In this document: one piece after another, positions 1-9,309 of the stretch
Numbering within the stretch: the first letter of the stretch is position 1
Layout: the number at the start of each line of letters is the position of its first letter
Origin: Azospirillum fermentarium
GTDB taxonomy: Bacteria > Pseudomonadota > Alphaproteobacteria > Azospirillales > Azospirillaceae
Assembly (NCBI RefSeq): GCF_025961205.1
Contig: NZ_JAOQNH010000002.1
Location: 27,501 to 91,500, forward strand
Direction of reading: 5' to 3'
Length of the DNA stretch: 64,000 nt
Position numbers and translations under genes: made by a program
The notes under the pieces: generated by a model
Seen by the model: the letters and a program-made list of their open reading frames with translations, nothing else
The model's database searches: none
What the model was told of the DNA's origin: nothing

Positions 1-851
1 GCCAGCAACGCCAGCAGCGAGGCCACGGCGAACGCCGCCACAAAGTTGTATTCGTTGTAAAGAATTTCCACATGGAGCGGCATGGTGTTGGTCTCGCCGC
101 GGATATGGCCCGATACCACCGACACCGCCCCGAATTCACCCATCGCCCGCGCGTTGCACAGCAGAACGCCGTACAGCAGGCCCCATTTGATGTTGGGCAG
201 GGTCACGTGCCAGAAGGTCTGCCACCCGCTGGCCCCCAGCACCAGGGCCGCCTCTTCCTCGTCGCATCCCTGCTCCTGCATCAGCGGGATCAGTTCGCGG
301 GCGACGAAGGGGAAGGTGACGAAGACGGTGGCCAGCACCAGCCCCGGCAAGGCGAACACGATCTGGATGCCCTGGGATTTCAGGAACGGCCCGAAGACCC
401 CGTGCAATCCGAACAGCAGCACGAACACCATGCCGGAAATCACCGGCGACACCGAAAACGGCAGGTCGATCAGCGTGGTCAGCAGATGCTTGCCGCGGAA
501 ATCGAACTTGGCGATGCACCACGACGCCGCCACGCCGAACACCAGATTGAGCGGCACGGCGATGACCGCCACCAGCAGCGTCAGCTTGATCGCCGCCGCC
601 GCGTCCGGCTCCACCAGCGCGTCCCAATAGGCGGCAAATCCTTTCTGGAACGCCTGGGCGAACACCGCCACCAGGGGCAGCAACAGGAACAGCGCCAGAA
701 ACACCAGCGCCGCGGCGATCAGCCCCCGCCGCACCCACAGCGATTCGGCCAGAGCGGGCCGCCGCACCTTGACCGCCAAGGGAGCCGACGCGGCCCCGAC
801 GGCCAGACCCGCCGCCTGATGCTCGACGGACGCCTGATGATCAACGGACAT
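1..851 (-). CDS. cysW: Sulfate/thiosulfate ABC transporter permease CysW (3' end beyond window)
   Basis: Inner-membrane permease that pairs with CysT to move sulfate or thiosulfate delivered by the periplasmic binding protein. The ATG at 849-851 opens a frame that runs without a stop to base 1, giving about 283 residues of a family usually near 290, so only the last few codons are missing. A hydrophobic first membrane segment lies near residues 35-60, and the visible C-terminal part ([17 protein letters not shown]) is typical of CysW. The start overlaps the end of cysT by 11 bases, which indicates translational coupling in the order sbp-cysT-cysW. The ATPase gene cysA would be expected just outside the left edge. 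Confidence 0.9.
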   Translation of the reverse strand, partial: MSVDHQASVEHQAAGLAVGAASAPLAVKVRRPALAESLWVRRGLIAAALVFLALFLLLPLVAVFAQAFQKGFAAYWDALVEPDAAAAIKLTLLVAVIAVPLNLVFGVAASWCIAKFDFRGKHLLTTLIDLPFSVSPVISGMVFVLLFGLHGVFGPFLKSQGIQIVFALPGLVLATVFVTFPFVARELIPLMQEQGCDEEEAALVLGASGWQTFWHVTLPNIKWGLLYGVLLCNARAMGEFGAVSVVSGHIRGETNTMPLHVEILYNEYNFVAAFAVASLLALL

Positions 852-1695
852 GGCGCGCCCTCATCCACGATTGCAGCAGGTTCAGGACCAGCAGCAGGGC
901 GAAGGACGCCAGCAGCATCAGCACCCCCACCGCCGCGGCCCCGGCGTAATCGAACTGTTCCAGTTTGATGACGATCAGCAGCGGCACGATCTCCGTCAGC
1001 CCCGGCATGTTGCCGGCGATGAAGATGACCGACCCGTATTCCCCCACTCCGCGGGCAAAGGCCAGCGCAAATCCGGTCATCAGCGCCGGAAAAATGGAGG
1101 GCAGCACCACATGCCACACGGTCTGTATGCGCGAGGCGCCGAGACAGGCCGCGGCCTCTTCCTCCTCGGGCGGCATTTCCTGGAGCACCGGCTCCACCGT
1201 GCGCACCACGAACGGCAGGCCGACGAAGATCAGCGCCACCGCAATGCCGATGGGGGAAAAGGCGACCCGGAGACCGAACCATTCCATCAGCGGCGCCCCG
1301 ATCCAGCCGTTGGGCGCATAGAGCGAGGTCAGCGCGATGCCCGCCACCGCCGTGGGCAGGGCGAACGGCAGGTCGATCAGCGCATCCACCAGCCGTTTGC
1401 CCGGAAAGCGGTAGCGCACCAGAACCCACGCCACCAGCAACCCGAACACGGCGTTGACCGCTGCGGCCGCCAGAGACAGGCCGAAGCTGACGCGGAAGGC
1501 GGCCAGAACGCGGGAATCGGTCGCCACCGACCAGAATCCGGACCAGCCCAGCCCCGACGCCTTCACCGCCAGCGCCGCCAGCGGCACCAGCACGATCAGG
1601 CTCAGCCACGTCAGCGTAATGCCCAGCGTCACCCCGAAACCGGGCAGGACGCTGGGCCGCCGAAACTGCCAACCGACGGCCCCAGCCATGCTCAC
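841..1695 (-). CDS. cysT: Sulfate/thiosulfate ABC transporter permease CysT (CysU)
   Basis: A 284-residue inner-membrane permease of the sulfate importer with about six hydrophobic segments. The binding-protein-dependent transport signature, the EAA loop that contacts the ATPase, is seen as [12 protein letters not shown] about two thirds along. The GTG at 1693-1695 overlaps the TGA of sbp (GTGA), so the reading ribosome can restart directly. An ATG six bases further in (1687-1689) is an alternative start. It lies between sbp and cysW in one operon with overlapping ends, as expected for proteins made in fixed stoichiometry. Confidence 0.93.
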   Translation of the reverse strand: MSMAGAVGWQFRRPSVLPGFGVTLGITLTWLSLIVLVPLAALAVKASGLGWSGFWSVATDSRVLAAFRVSFGLSLAAAAVNAVFGLLVAWVLVRYRFPGKRLVDALIDLPFALPTAVAGIALTSLYAPNGWIGAPLMEWFGLRVAFSPIGIAVALIFVGLPFVVRTVEPVLQEMPPEEEEAAACLGASRIQTVWHVVLPSIFPALMTGFALAFARGVGEYGSVIFIAGNMPGLTEIVPLLIVIKLEQFDYAGAAAVGVLMLLASFALLLVLNLLQSWMRARHVR

Positions 1696-2708
1696 TTCTT
1701 CCCTTGGGTGATCTGGTCGAACACGCCGCCGTCGGCGAAGTGCTTGGCCTGTGCCGTGCGCCAGCCGCCGAAGGCGCCGTCGATGGTCACCAGCCGCACA
1801 TCGGGGAAGCGGGAGGCATAGGCCTTCGCCACCTCGGGGTTGCGCGGACGGTAGAAGTTCTTGGCGGCGATCTCCTGCCCTTCGCGGGTGTAGAGGAATT
1901 GCAGATACGCCTCCGCCAGCTTGCGGGTGCCCTTGCGGTCCACCACCTGATCCACCACGGCCACCGGCGGCTCAGCCAGGATCGACAGGCTGGGAACCAC
2001 GATTTCCAGCTTGTCGGCCCCCAGTTCCTGCACCGACAGGAACGCCTCGTTCTCCCACGCCAGCAGCACGTCGCCCAGTTGCCGCTGGGTGAAGGTGATG
2101 GTGGAGCCGCGCGCACCGCTGTCCAGCACCGGGACGTTCCTGAACAGGGCGGCGGTGAATTCCTTGGCCTTGTCTTCGCTGCCGCCGTTCTTTTCCAGGG
2201 CATAGGCCCAGGCGGCCAGATAGTTCCAGCGCGCCCCGCCCGAGGTCTTGGGGTTGGGCGTGATGACCTGGACGCCCGGCTTCACGAGATCGTCCCAGTC
2301 CTTGATGTTCTTCGGGTTGCCCTTGCGCACCAGGAACACGATGGTGGAGGTGTAGGGCGAGGAATTGTCCGGCAGCCGCTTCTGCCAGTCCTTGGACAAC
2401 AGGCCGGCGTCGGCGATGGCGTCGATGTCATACGCCAGCGCCAGGGTCACCACGTCCGCATCCAGCCCGTCGATGACCGACCGCGCCTGCTTGCCCGACC
2501 CGCCGTGGGATTGGCGCACCGTGACGGTGTTGCCGCCCGACGCCTTCTTCCACTCATCGGCGAAGCTTTTGTTGAACTCCACATAAAGTTCGCGCGTCGG
2601 ATCATAGGACACGTTCAGCAGCGTATCACTGCCCGCAGCACGGGCGGCGGCAAAACCGAAAACTGCCAGACCAGCCGCCAGAACAAGGAACCGAGACCGA
2701 AACAGCAT
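1692..2708 (-). CDS. sbp: Periplasmic sulfate-binding protein
   Basis: A 338-residue periplasmic protein that captures sulfate (or thiosulfate; the Sbp and CysP families cannot be separated by eye) and hands it to CysT/CysW. Residues 1-25 form a signal peptide ending in an Ala-rich cleavage site. The mature protein begins with the family motif SYDPTRELY and contains the anion-site region [12 protein letters not shown]. The start has GGGGAG about 8 bases upstream. It is the first gene of the operon, so the promoter should lie in the AT-rich 250 bases above it. An 8-bp inverted repeat (TATTAACA, 9-base spacer, TGTTAATA) sits at 2863-2887 and could be a regulator site, but I cannot name the regulator. 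Confidence 0.93.
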   Translation of the reverse strand: MLFRSRFLVLAAGLAVFGFAAARAAGSDTLLNVSYDPTRELYVEFNKSFADEWKKASGGNTVTVRQSHGGSGKQARSVIDGLDADVVTLALAYDIDAIADAGLLSKDWQKRLPDNSSPYTSTIVFLVRKGNPKNIKDWDDLVKPGVQVITPNPKTSGGARWNYLAAWAYALEKNGGSEDKAKEFTAALFRNVPVLDSGARGSTITFTQRQLGDVLLAWENEAFLSVQELGADKLEIVVPSLSILAEPPVAVVDQVVDRKGTRKLAEAYLQFLYTREGQEIAAKNFYRPRNPEVAKAYASRFPDVRLVTIDGAFGGWRTAQAKHFADGGVFDQITQGKK

Positions 2709-2862
2709 GGATCACTCCCCGCGGATAACCGCCAATTACCTATCTTCCCACTAGGCTTATTATTTTGATAATCCCATTTGCCTTGGAGAGAATAACTGTC
2801 TTCCCGGTGGAGCGAAAGTCCTCTTTTCACCTGCTCCGTAGAATTTTTACAGGTTTCGAATT

Positions 2863-2887
2863 TATTAACAATATGGCAATGTTAATA
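2863..2887. promoter_or_regulatory. AT-rich inverted repeat upstream of sbp
   Basis: Arms TATTAACA and TGTTAATA are perfect complements separated by nine bases, in the 249-base gap between sbp and the unknown gene ending at 2958. The repeat is about 155 bases upstream of the sbp start. The shape fits a dimeric regulator site. It is not a close match to a CysB site that I could defend. Confidence 0.3.
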
Positions 2888-2957
2888 AGTGGTTGGGGAG
2901 GCATCTGGCGAAAGGCTGTCACACAACGGCCCGGACGCCAAGGGCGCAAGGGGGGCG

Positions 2958-4124
2958 TCACAAATCCACCCGCTGTTCCCGCCGGCGGTCCAGCGCCACC
3001 TCGAACTGGCGCAGCAGCCGCTTGAGGGTTTCGAAGGGCACGTGGCGGGCCGGGTTGTTCTTCATGCACCGGCTGTCCACATGGACCACGCTGGTCAGCG
3101 CCGACACGCAATAGCCCAGCAGCCAATAGCGGCCCCGGATGGTGCGCAGGAAGTCGCGGAACAGCGCCGGGTGGCCAGCCATCAGGGTGCGGAAGCTTTC
3201 TTCGTATTCGGTCAGCACCCGGCGGATGTCGAGCAGGGTCGTATCCAGCAGGCGCCCCACCCGTTCGATGTGCATCAGCATCGCCTCGTCATGGGGCCGG
3301 TGCATCTTGATGTCGAAGGGGATGCAATCCTTGGACTTCAGCCAGCCGATGATGGCCCGCACCCGCGGCGCGATGCGGCGAAGCTGGTATTCGTAATAGG
3401 TGATGCCCTTCCACGCGCTGAAGATCATGTCGGCCTCCCCCCGCTCGATGCCGAAGGCGGAGACGAAATGGCCGGCTTCTTCCATCTCGGGGTTCCAGAT
3501 GGCTTCCAGGAACCGTTCGATGACGGGGGCACGGCTGCCCTGGCTCAGCGCCTTGTGGACGATGGGTTCGATGCGGTGCCGGATCAGCAGGCGGATCTGA
3601 TGCTCCTCGTCCTCATCGATCTGCCAATAGCGGTGATCGATGGGGATCTTCTTGGCCTCGAAACAGGTCTTCAGCAAAAAGGCGTCCAGCGACGGGATAT
3701 CGTCGATCAGTTGGAGCAGGGTCACATCGCTGCGCGGCGATTCGCGGTCCACCGCCTCGGCACCGAAATACTCTTCCAGCAGGGTGGTGCTGTTGCGCGA
3801 GCGCAGATAGATGGCATGGCCGCCGGCCTCCCACTCGCGGGCGTTGTTGGGGATGTAGATGCCGGTTTCCACCGGGCGTTCGCCGGGGGCATCGCCCATC
3901 CCCCACACGTCGGCCCCCATGAAATCATCCTCGTCCCCCTGGCTTGCGTCAAAGTTGGGGTATTTGAACAGGATGACGTGGTTCAGCCCGTGCGCCTGGA
4001 ACAGATGGGCGCCGCCGGGCAGGGCATCGGTCAGCGTCAGCAGGTTCATGGACACGCTGGAACCGCCGTACAGCACCTGTTCCAGAATGGGCGAAATGGC
4101 ATCGGAATAACGCCGTGACCGCAT
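2958..4124 (-). CDS. Protein of unknown function (388 aa)
   Basis: I do not recognise the family. The predicted protein is soluble, with no signal peptide or membrane segment. It is rich in acidic, Arg and aromatic residues, with a mostly helical-looking C-terminal half. The frame is open 21 codons further upstream, but the ATG at 4122-4124 is preferred because GAGGAC lies about 8 bases before it and the extra N-terminus looks random. It stands alone: both neighbours are also on the minus strand, but gaps of 249 and 374 bases separate them. Codon use matches the neighbouring genes, so it looks resident rather than recently acquired. Confidence 0.75.
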   Translation of the reverse strand: MRSRRYSDAISPILEQVLYGGSSVSMNLLTLTDALPGGAHLFQAHGLNHVILFKYPNFDASQGDEDDFMGADVWGMGDAPGERPVETGIYIPNNAREWEAGGHAIYLRSRNSTTLLEEYFGAEAVDRESPRSDVTLLQLIDDIPSLDAFLLKTCFEAKKIPIDHRYWQIDEDEEHQIRLLIRHRIEPIVHKALSQGSRAPVIERFLEAIWNPEMEEAGHFVSAFGIERGEADMIFSAWKGITYYEYQLRRIAPRVRAIIGWLKSKDCIPFDIKMHRPHDEAMLMHIERVGRLLDTTLLDIRRVLTEYEESFRTLMAGHPALFRDFLRTIRGRYWLLGYCVSALTSVVHVDSRCMKNNPARHVPFETLKRLLRQFEVALDRRREQRVDL

Positions 4125-4498
4125 GGCACTGTCCTCGGCTGATCGGGATACAGGGCATGGGGCAAGAGGCGGACACACGTCCGGCACGGCGGTTACGGCG
4201 ACGGCACGTCATGGTGAACGGCATGTCATCGCAAAAGCAGACGCCGGACCAGCCGAATCCGCTTTGCCTCTATCCGTTAAACAAACCAATAACGAATATC
4301 GTTAAAGAACATTAATCAAAGAAATAGGCAGATATTTTTCTCCAGAGCCAACCAGTCACCCTACACCATCACAATCATCTTAGTTTTGACAACGAAGTTT
4401 GTTTCCGGTTCATGGAATTATTTAACCGCTCAAGCCATTAAGGACTGTTTAAGTTGAGACAGAAAACGGCGGCATGATTTCCAGCAGCCGCCGGGACG
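4125..4498. other. Intergenic region with AT-rich core and a CtrA-like box
   Basis: This 374-base gap separates two minus-strand genes. Its middle (about 4250-4450) is clearly AT-rich against the GC-rich surroundings and holds several TTAA half sites. One pair, TTAA at 4438-4441 and TTAA at 4449-4452, has the exact 7-base spacing of a CtrA box. It is some 314 bases from the nearest downstream start (4124), so its role is uncertain. A terminator hairpin for the gene ending at 4499 occupies the right end. No RNA gene was seen. Confidence 0.4.
4463..4493 (-). terminator. Likely Rho-independent terminator after the dnaE-linked gene
   Basis: On the minus strand, CGGCGG, a 15-base loop and CCGCCG are followed at once by TTTT. 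The hairpin begins 6 bases after the stop codon of the gene ending at 4499. The stem is short and the loop long, so strength is uncertain. Confidence 0.5.
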
Positions 4499-5362
4499 TC
4501 AGGGCGCCACGACCGGCATCCGGGCCGCGATGCGCAGGTAATCCCGGACCCGCATGTCCCGCCACCCGGCGTCCTGGTGGTTGCCGCAGGCACGGGCATG
4601 GCGGCAGGCCGCAATCCCTTCGGCACGGCCGTCCGCCGTCCGGGGCAGCAGGTCGGGCGGAACGGCGGCCAGAATGGCCGCCGCCACATCCGGCGGCGGG
4701 GCCGGAGCATTGGCCACCCACGCCTCCGCCTGCCGAAAGCCGTCACGGCACATCAGCCCGATCATATAATTGCACGCCGACTGCAGCCCCGGCTCCAGCA
4801 GGCCCGGACTGACGGTGATCAGGGGCAGCAGCGGGGCCAGCGACGGCACCAGGGTGTTGGCATAGACGGCAGCCCCCCAATAGCCTTCCGCCGTGGTGCG
4901 GAAATGGTCCAGATCGCGCACATTCTCCAGCCCCGATTCAGCGATGGGCAGGATCTCCACCTTGGGCTTGGTCGGCACCACCGTGTCGTTGGACACATCG
5001 AGATAAAGCCCACCCGCCTGGAAGGCGTTCTGGAAATAGCGCTCCCGCAGCACCCCCCACACCAGCCGCACGCTGCCGCCGTGGAGAACGAAATTGTGCA
5101 GCGCCAGTTCCCCCGCATCGCCGGGGGCCCGCAGCCGCCGTTGCAGCCGGGCCAGCGCCGCCATGGTGATTTCCAGGCACCGGCCGCGGGGGTAACCGCC
5201 GCCCATGATCGGCGGCAGGCGGGGCGCCAGTTCCGCGTCGATGTCCGCGCGCAGGGCGTACAGGCTGCGCTCGATCTCCCCCAGCGCCGGCAGCAGAAAC
5301 CGGCGCGTCAACTCCTCCTGCCGGGCATCGACGGGCAGGATCTGCTGCATCAGCGTGTCCAT
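4499..5362 (-). CDS. Unknown protein co-transcribed with dnaE (287 aa)
   Basis: The start codon lies only 3 bases after the dnaE stop, so the two genes are almost certainly one transcript. The protein has no signal peptide or clear membrane segment. It is rich in Leu, Ala and Arg and looks helical, with a conserved-looking block (GGSVRLVWGVLRERYFQNAF) near residue 95 and several Cys and His in the last third. I do not recognise the family. A terminator-like hairpin follows directly. The link to the replicative polymerase gene is the only clue to its role and does not prove a function in replication. Confidence 0.75.
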   Translation of the reverse strand: MDTLMQQILPVDARQEELTRRFLLPALGEIERSLYALRADIDAELAPRLPPIMGGGYPRGRCLEITMAALARLQRRLRAPGDAGELALHNFVLHGGSVRLVWGVLRERYFQNAFQAGGLYLDVSNDTVVPTKPKVEILPIAESGLENVRDLDHFRTTAEGYWGAAVYANTLVPSLAPLLPLITVSPGLLEPGLQSACNYMIGLMCRDGFRQAEAWVANAPAPPPDVAAAILAAVPPDLLPRTADGRAEGIAACRHARACGNHQDAGWRDMRVRDYLRIAARMPVVAP

Positions 5363-5365
5363 GCG

Positions 5366-8300
5366 TCAGATATCCGCCACTTCGACCACGCCGGGCAGCG
5401 CCTTCAGCGCCGCCCGGCTCTGGGGCGTGATGGCGTAGGCGCCGGGAAGCTGAACGTCCACCTCCTGCAGCGGGCCGGTTTCCACCAGCACATGCAGCCG
5501 ACCGCGCCCGCGGCCCAGCCGCTCCAGCATTCCCTTCAGCGGTTCCAGCGGGCGGGCGTCGCGCACCACCACCCGCAGGCCGTCGGACACCGACGACACC
5601 GCCTCGTCCAGCGGTTTGACCTCCTGGCAGGTCAGGCGGATGTCCTCGCCGTTCATCTGGGCGTCCACGGTCATCATCACCGGGCGCCCGGCTTCCAGCA
5701 GGTCGCGGTTGGACGACAGCACCTCCGAGAAGCACGTCACCTCGTACCCGCCCGACGCGTCGGACAGCTCGACGAAGGCGAAGCGGTTGCCGGACTTGGC
5801 GGTCTTCTCCTTGCGGCTGACCACGATGCCGGCCATGCGGTAGCGGGTGGAGCCGCCCCGCGCCATGGCCTGGGCCAGATCGGCGGAGCGCACCACCTTC
5901 ATCCGCCCCAAGGGGCCGGAAAAGGCGTCCAGCGGGTGGGCCGACAGGTAGAAGCCGATGGACTGGAACTCATGCTTGAGCTTTTCCAGCGGTTCCCATT
6001 CCGTCACCTTGGGCAGGTCGGGTTCCTTGAAGCCGCTGCCGCCCCCGCCGCCGAACAGGTTGCCGATGCCGCTTTCCCGCTCCGCCGTTTCCGCCTGGGC
6101 GTAGCGGATCAGGGTTTCCAGGGCGGCGTGCACCTGGGCGCGGTTGGGGTTCAGCCCGTCGAACGCCCCGGCGCAGGTCAGGTTTTCCAACTGGCGCTTG
6201 TTGATGGTCTTCAAATCCAGCCGGCGGGCGAAGTCGAACAGGCTCTTGTACGGGCCGTTCTTCCGCCGCTCCTCCACCACCGCCTTCATGGCCGGCAGGC
6301 CGACACCCTTCACCGCCGCCAGCGCATAGCGGATGGCCTTTTCCCCGCCACCGAGGGTTTCCACGGCGAAGATGGCGTCGGACTTGTTCACGTCGGGGGT
6401 CAGCAGCCGCACCTTCAGCCGCGACAGCTCCTGGCGGAACACGTTCAGCTTGTCGGTGTTGCCGAGGTCGAGCGTCATGGACGCCGCCATGAACTCCACC
6501 GGGTGGTTGGCCTTGACCCACGCGGTCTGATAGGCGACCAGCGCGTACGCCGCGGCGTGGGATTTGTTGAAGCCGTAGCCGGCGAACTTCATCACCTGAT
6601 CGAAGATCAGCGACGCCTGTTCCCCCGGCACCGCCCGGTCCTCCGCGCCCTTGACGAAAATGGCCCGCTGGGCGTCCATCTCCTCCTTGATCTTCTTGCC
6701 CATGGCGCGGCGCAGCAGATCCGCACCGCCCAGCGTGTAGCCGGACAGCACCTGTGCGATCTGCATCACCTGTTCCTGGTAGATCATGATGCCGAAGGTT
6801 TCCTTCAGGATACCTTCGAGCGAGGGGTGCATGTAATCGGCCGGCTCCTCCCCGTTCTTCACCCGGATGTACTTGGGGATGTTGTCCATGGGGCCGGGGC
6901 GGTACAGGGACACCAGCGCGATGATGTCCTCCAGCCGGTTGGGCTTCAGGCGGCGCAGCACGTCGCGCATGCCCGAACTTTCCAACTGGAACACGCCGGT
7001 GGATTCGGCCCGGCCGAGAATCTCGTAACTCCGCGCGTCGTCCAGCGGGATGGCCGTCAGGTCCGGCTTTTCCGGGATCAGGTTGACCGCCGTCTGCAGC
7101 ACGGTCAGCGTCTTCAGCCCCAGGAAGTCGAACTTCACCAGACCGGCCTGTTCCACATACTTCATGTTGAACTGGGTGACCGGCATGTCCGACCGCGGGT
7201 CGCGGTACAGCGGCACGAGCTGGTCCAGGGGCCGGTCGCCGATCACCACGCCCGCCGCGTGGGTGGAGGCGTGGCGGTACAGCCCTTCCAGCTTCATGGC
7301 GATGGAGATCAGACGGGCGACGGTTTCATCCTCGTCGCGGGCCTGGCGCAGCATCTCCTCGCTGTCCAGCGCCTGCTGGAGCGTGACCGGGTTGGCCGGG
7401 TTGTTGGGCACCATCTTGGAGATGCGGTCCACCTGCCCATAGGGCATCTGGAGCACGCGCCCCACGTCGCGCAGCACGGCGCGGGCCTGCAGCTTACCGA
7501 AGGTGATGATCTGCGCCACCCGGTCATAGCCGTACTTGTCCTGGACGTAGCGGATCACCTCTTCGCGGCGGTCCTGGCAGAAGTCCACGTCGAAGTCGGG
7601 CATGGACACGCGCTCAGGATTCAGGAACCGCTCGAACAGCAGCCCGAAGCGCAAGGGATCGAGATCGGTGATGGTCAGCGCCCACGCCACCACCGAACCG
7701 GCGCCCGACCCGCGGCCCGGCCCCACGGGGATGCCGTTGGTCTTGGCCCATTTGATGAAGTCGGACACGATCAGGAAGTAGCCGGGGAACTTCATCTTGA
7801 CGATGACGTCCAGCTCGAATTCCAGCCGGGCGAAATAGGTCTTGCGCGTCTCCGCCCGCTGTTCCGGCGTCATGTCGGGGGTGTAGACGCCCTTTTCCAG
7901 GCGGTCCTCCAGCCCGGCGCGGGACTGGGCGCGCAACTCCTCGTCCTCCGTCCGCCCCTCTTCGGTGGGGAAGGCGGGCAGGATGGGCTTGATGGGTTTC
8001 AGCAGGAAGGAACAGCGCCGCGCGATGACCAGGGTGTTGTCCACCGCTTCCGGCAGGTCGGCGAACAGGGCGCGCATCTCGTCCGCCGACTTGAAACAAT
8101 GGTCCGGCGTCAGGCGGCGGCGTTCGTCCTGGCTGATGTAGGCGCCCTCGGCGATGCACAGCAGCGCGTCGTGGGCCTCGTACATGTCGGGGGTGGCGAA
8201 ATAGCAGTCGTTGGTCGCCACCAGCGGCAGAGCGTGGGCATAGGCCAGATCCACCAGCGCCGGCTCCACCGCATCCTCGATGGCGGCGAAGGCGCCGCCG

Positions 8301-8851
8301 TGGCGCTGAAGCTCGATGTAGAGCCGGTCGGGGAACAGGGTCTTGAGACGCTGGAGAACCTCCACCGCCGCGTCCGTCTGCCCTTCGGACAGGAGCCGTC
8401 CGACGCTGCCCTGCGGACCGCCGGTCAGCGCGATCAGGCCGTCGGTGTGCCCCTCCAACGCTGACAGCGGCACCTGCGGCCCCGACAGAGGATCGGAATC
8501 GAGGAAGGCCTTCGACACCAGCTTCATGAGGTTGTTGTACCCCGCCGCCGACTGGCACAGCAGCACCAGCGGGTCGGGGGTGTTCACCCCCCGGCCCGGC
8601 ACCCCGCGGGGTGCCGCCGCCGGGCCGGGGCGGGTGATGCCGAGGATGGTGCCGATGACCGGCTGCACCCCCTCCCCCGCCGCGGCCAGCGCGAATTCCA
8701 GGGCGCCGAACAGGTTGCCGGTGTCGGTGACGGCCACCGCCGGCATCCCCTTCTTCACGCACAGCTTGACCAATTCCTTGACCTTGATCGCCCCCTCGGA
8801 GAGCGAATAGGCGGAATGGACGCGCAAGTGAACGAATGAGGCGTGCGGCAT
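5366..8851 (-). CDS. dnaE: DNA polymerase III alpha subunit (replicative)
   Basis: Catalytic subunit of the replicative polymerase. The 1161 residues match the length of E. coli DnaE (1160). The order is a PHP domain at the N-terminus (HLRVHSAYSLSEG near residue 8), the C-family polymerase core with the catalytic aspartates in PDFDVDF at about residues 418-424, fingers and helix-hairpin-helix, then an OB-fold near residue 1000. The presence of PHP and the full C-terminal part fits the essential DnaE1 rather than the shorter mutagenic DnaE2. The ATG has GAGGG about 6 bases upstream. It is essential in essentially all bacteria, which matters for deciding what kind of replicon this is. Confidence 0.97.
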   Translation of the reverse strand: MPHASFVHLRVHSAYSLSEGAIKVKELVKLCVKKGMPAVAVTDTGNLFGALEFALAAAGEGVQPVIGTILGITRPGPAAAPRGVPGRGVNTPDPLVLLCQSAAGYNNLMKLVSKAFLDSDPLSGPQVPLSALEGHTDGLIALTGGPQGSVGRLLSEGQTDAAVEVLQRLKTLFPDRLYIELQRHGGAFAAIEDAVEPALVDLAYAHALPLVATNDCYFATPDMYEAHDALLCIAEGAYISQDERRRLTPDHCFKSADEMRALFADLPEAVDNTLVIARRCSFLLKPIKPILPAFPTEEGRTEDEELRAQSRAGLEDRLEKGVYTPDMTPEQRAETRKTYFARLEFELDVIVKMKFPGYFLIVSDFIKWAKTNGIPVGPGRGSGAGSVVAWALTITDLDPLRFGLLFERFLNPERVSMPDFDVDFCQDRREEVIRYVQDKYGYDRVAQIITFGKLQARAVLRDVGRVLQMPYGQVDRISKMVPNNPANPVTLQQALDSEEMLRQARDEDETVARLISIAMKLEGLYRHASTHAAGVVIGDRPLDQLVPLYRDPRSDMPVTQFNMKYVEQAGLVKFDFLGLKTLTVLQTAVNLIPEKPDLTAIPLDDARSYEILGRAESTGVFQLESSGMRDVLRRLKPNRLEDIIALVSLYRPGPMDNIPKYIRVKNGEEPADYMHPSLEGILKETFGIMIYQEQVMQIAQVLSGYTLGGADLLRRAMGKKIKEEMDAQRAIFVKGAEDRAVPGEQASLIFDQVMKFAGYGFNKSHAAAYALVAYQTAWVKANHPVEFMAASMTLDLGNTDKLNVFRQELSRLKVRLLTPDVNKSDAIFAVETLGGGEKAIRYALAAVKGVGLPAMKAVVEERRKNGPYKSLFDFARRLDLKTINKRQLENLTCAGAFDGLNPNRAQVHAALETLIRYAQAETAERESGIGNLFGGGGGSGFKEPDLPKVTEWEPLEKLKHEFQSIGFYLSAHPLDAFSGPLGRMKVVRSADLAQAMARGGSTRYRMAGIVVSRKEKTAKSGNRFAFVELSDASGGYEVTCFSEVLSSNRDLLEAGRPVMMTVDAQMNGEDIRLTCQEVKPLDEAVSSVSDGLRVVVRDARPLEPLKGMLERLGRGRGRLHVLVETGPLQEVDVQLPGAYAITPQSRAALKALPGVVEVADI

Positions 8852-8933
8852 GGCGGCCCTCTGGGTGATCCGGTCCCTAGAGGTGGACCAGAACCGCCAT
8901 GGGAATCAAGCGGTGCCGCCGCGCATCAGCCCG

Positions 8934-9215
8934 TCACCGCACCCCGTGGCCGTGATGAAGGGTGGCATCCTCCCGCTCGCGCCGTTCGCGCGCTTCCTGC
9001 GTGCGCCAGAAGCGCAGGCGCAGGCGGGGGGCGAGGAACCAGGCGATGGGGGCGGCCAGGATGAAGCTCAGCGCCACCACCACCGGCATGAGCTGCAGCG
9101 CCCATTGCGACAGGCTGGGCACGCCCAGCACCAGAACGACGCCGATCCCGAAGACAACGGCGTTGACCATGCCGTAGATCAGCAGGGCCAGACGGAAACG
9201 GGTGGAGACATGCAT
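8934..9215 (-). CDS. Small two-segment membrane protein
   Basis: A 93-residue protein with two hydrophobic segments (about residues 8-30 and 40-62) and a charged, Arg-rich C-terminal tail ending in a His-containing stretch. The frame is open upstream to 9272, but the ATG at 9213-9215 is chosen because GGGAG lies 10 bases before it. I do not recognise a named family. It sits 82 bases upstream of dnaE on the same strand, and co-transcription is possible but not shown. Confidence 0.7.
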   Translation of the reverse strand: MHVSTRFRLALLIYGMVNAVVFGIGVVLVLGVPSLSQWALQLMPVVVALSFILAAPIAWFLAPRLRLRFWRTQEARERREREDATLHHGHGVR

Positions 9216-9309
9216 CGGAAAAACTCCCGGATGGGCTGGTGAACGAAGTGTCAATCCGTTCAACCGGCCCACAACCGGAGCGTTCCCGCTGCGCTTGCCC
9301 TCAGAAGGG

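Noticed and set aside
4270-4312. A second CtrA box (TTAAAGAACATTAA)
   Set aside because: The spacer is 6 bases, not 7, and the stretch is AT-rich.
4577-8464. A 1295-codon plus-strand open frame
   Set aside because: It lies exactly opposite dnaE, is His/Gln/Arg-rich with no domain, and arises from the GC-rich third positions of the real gene.
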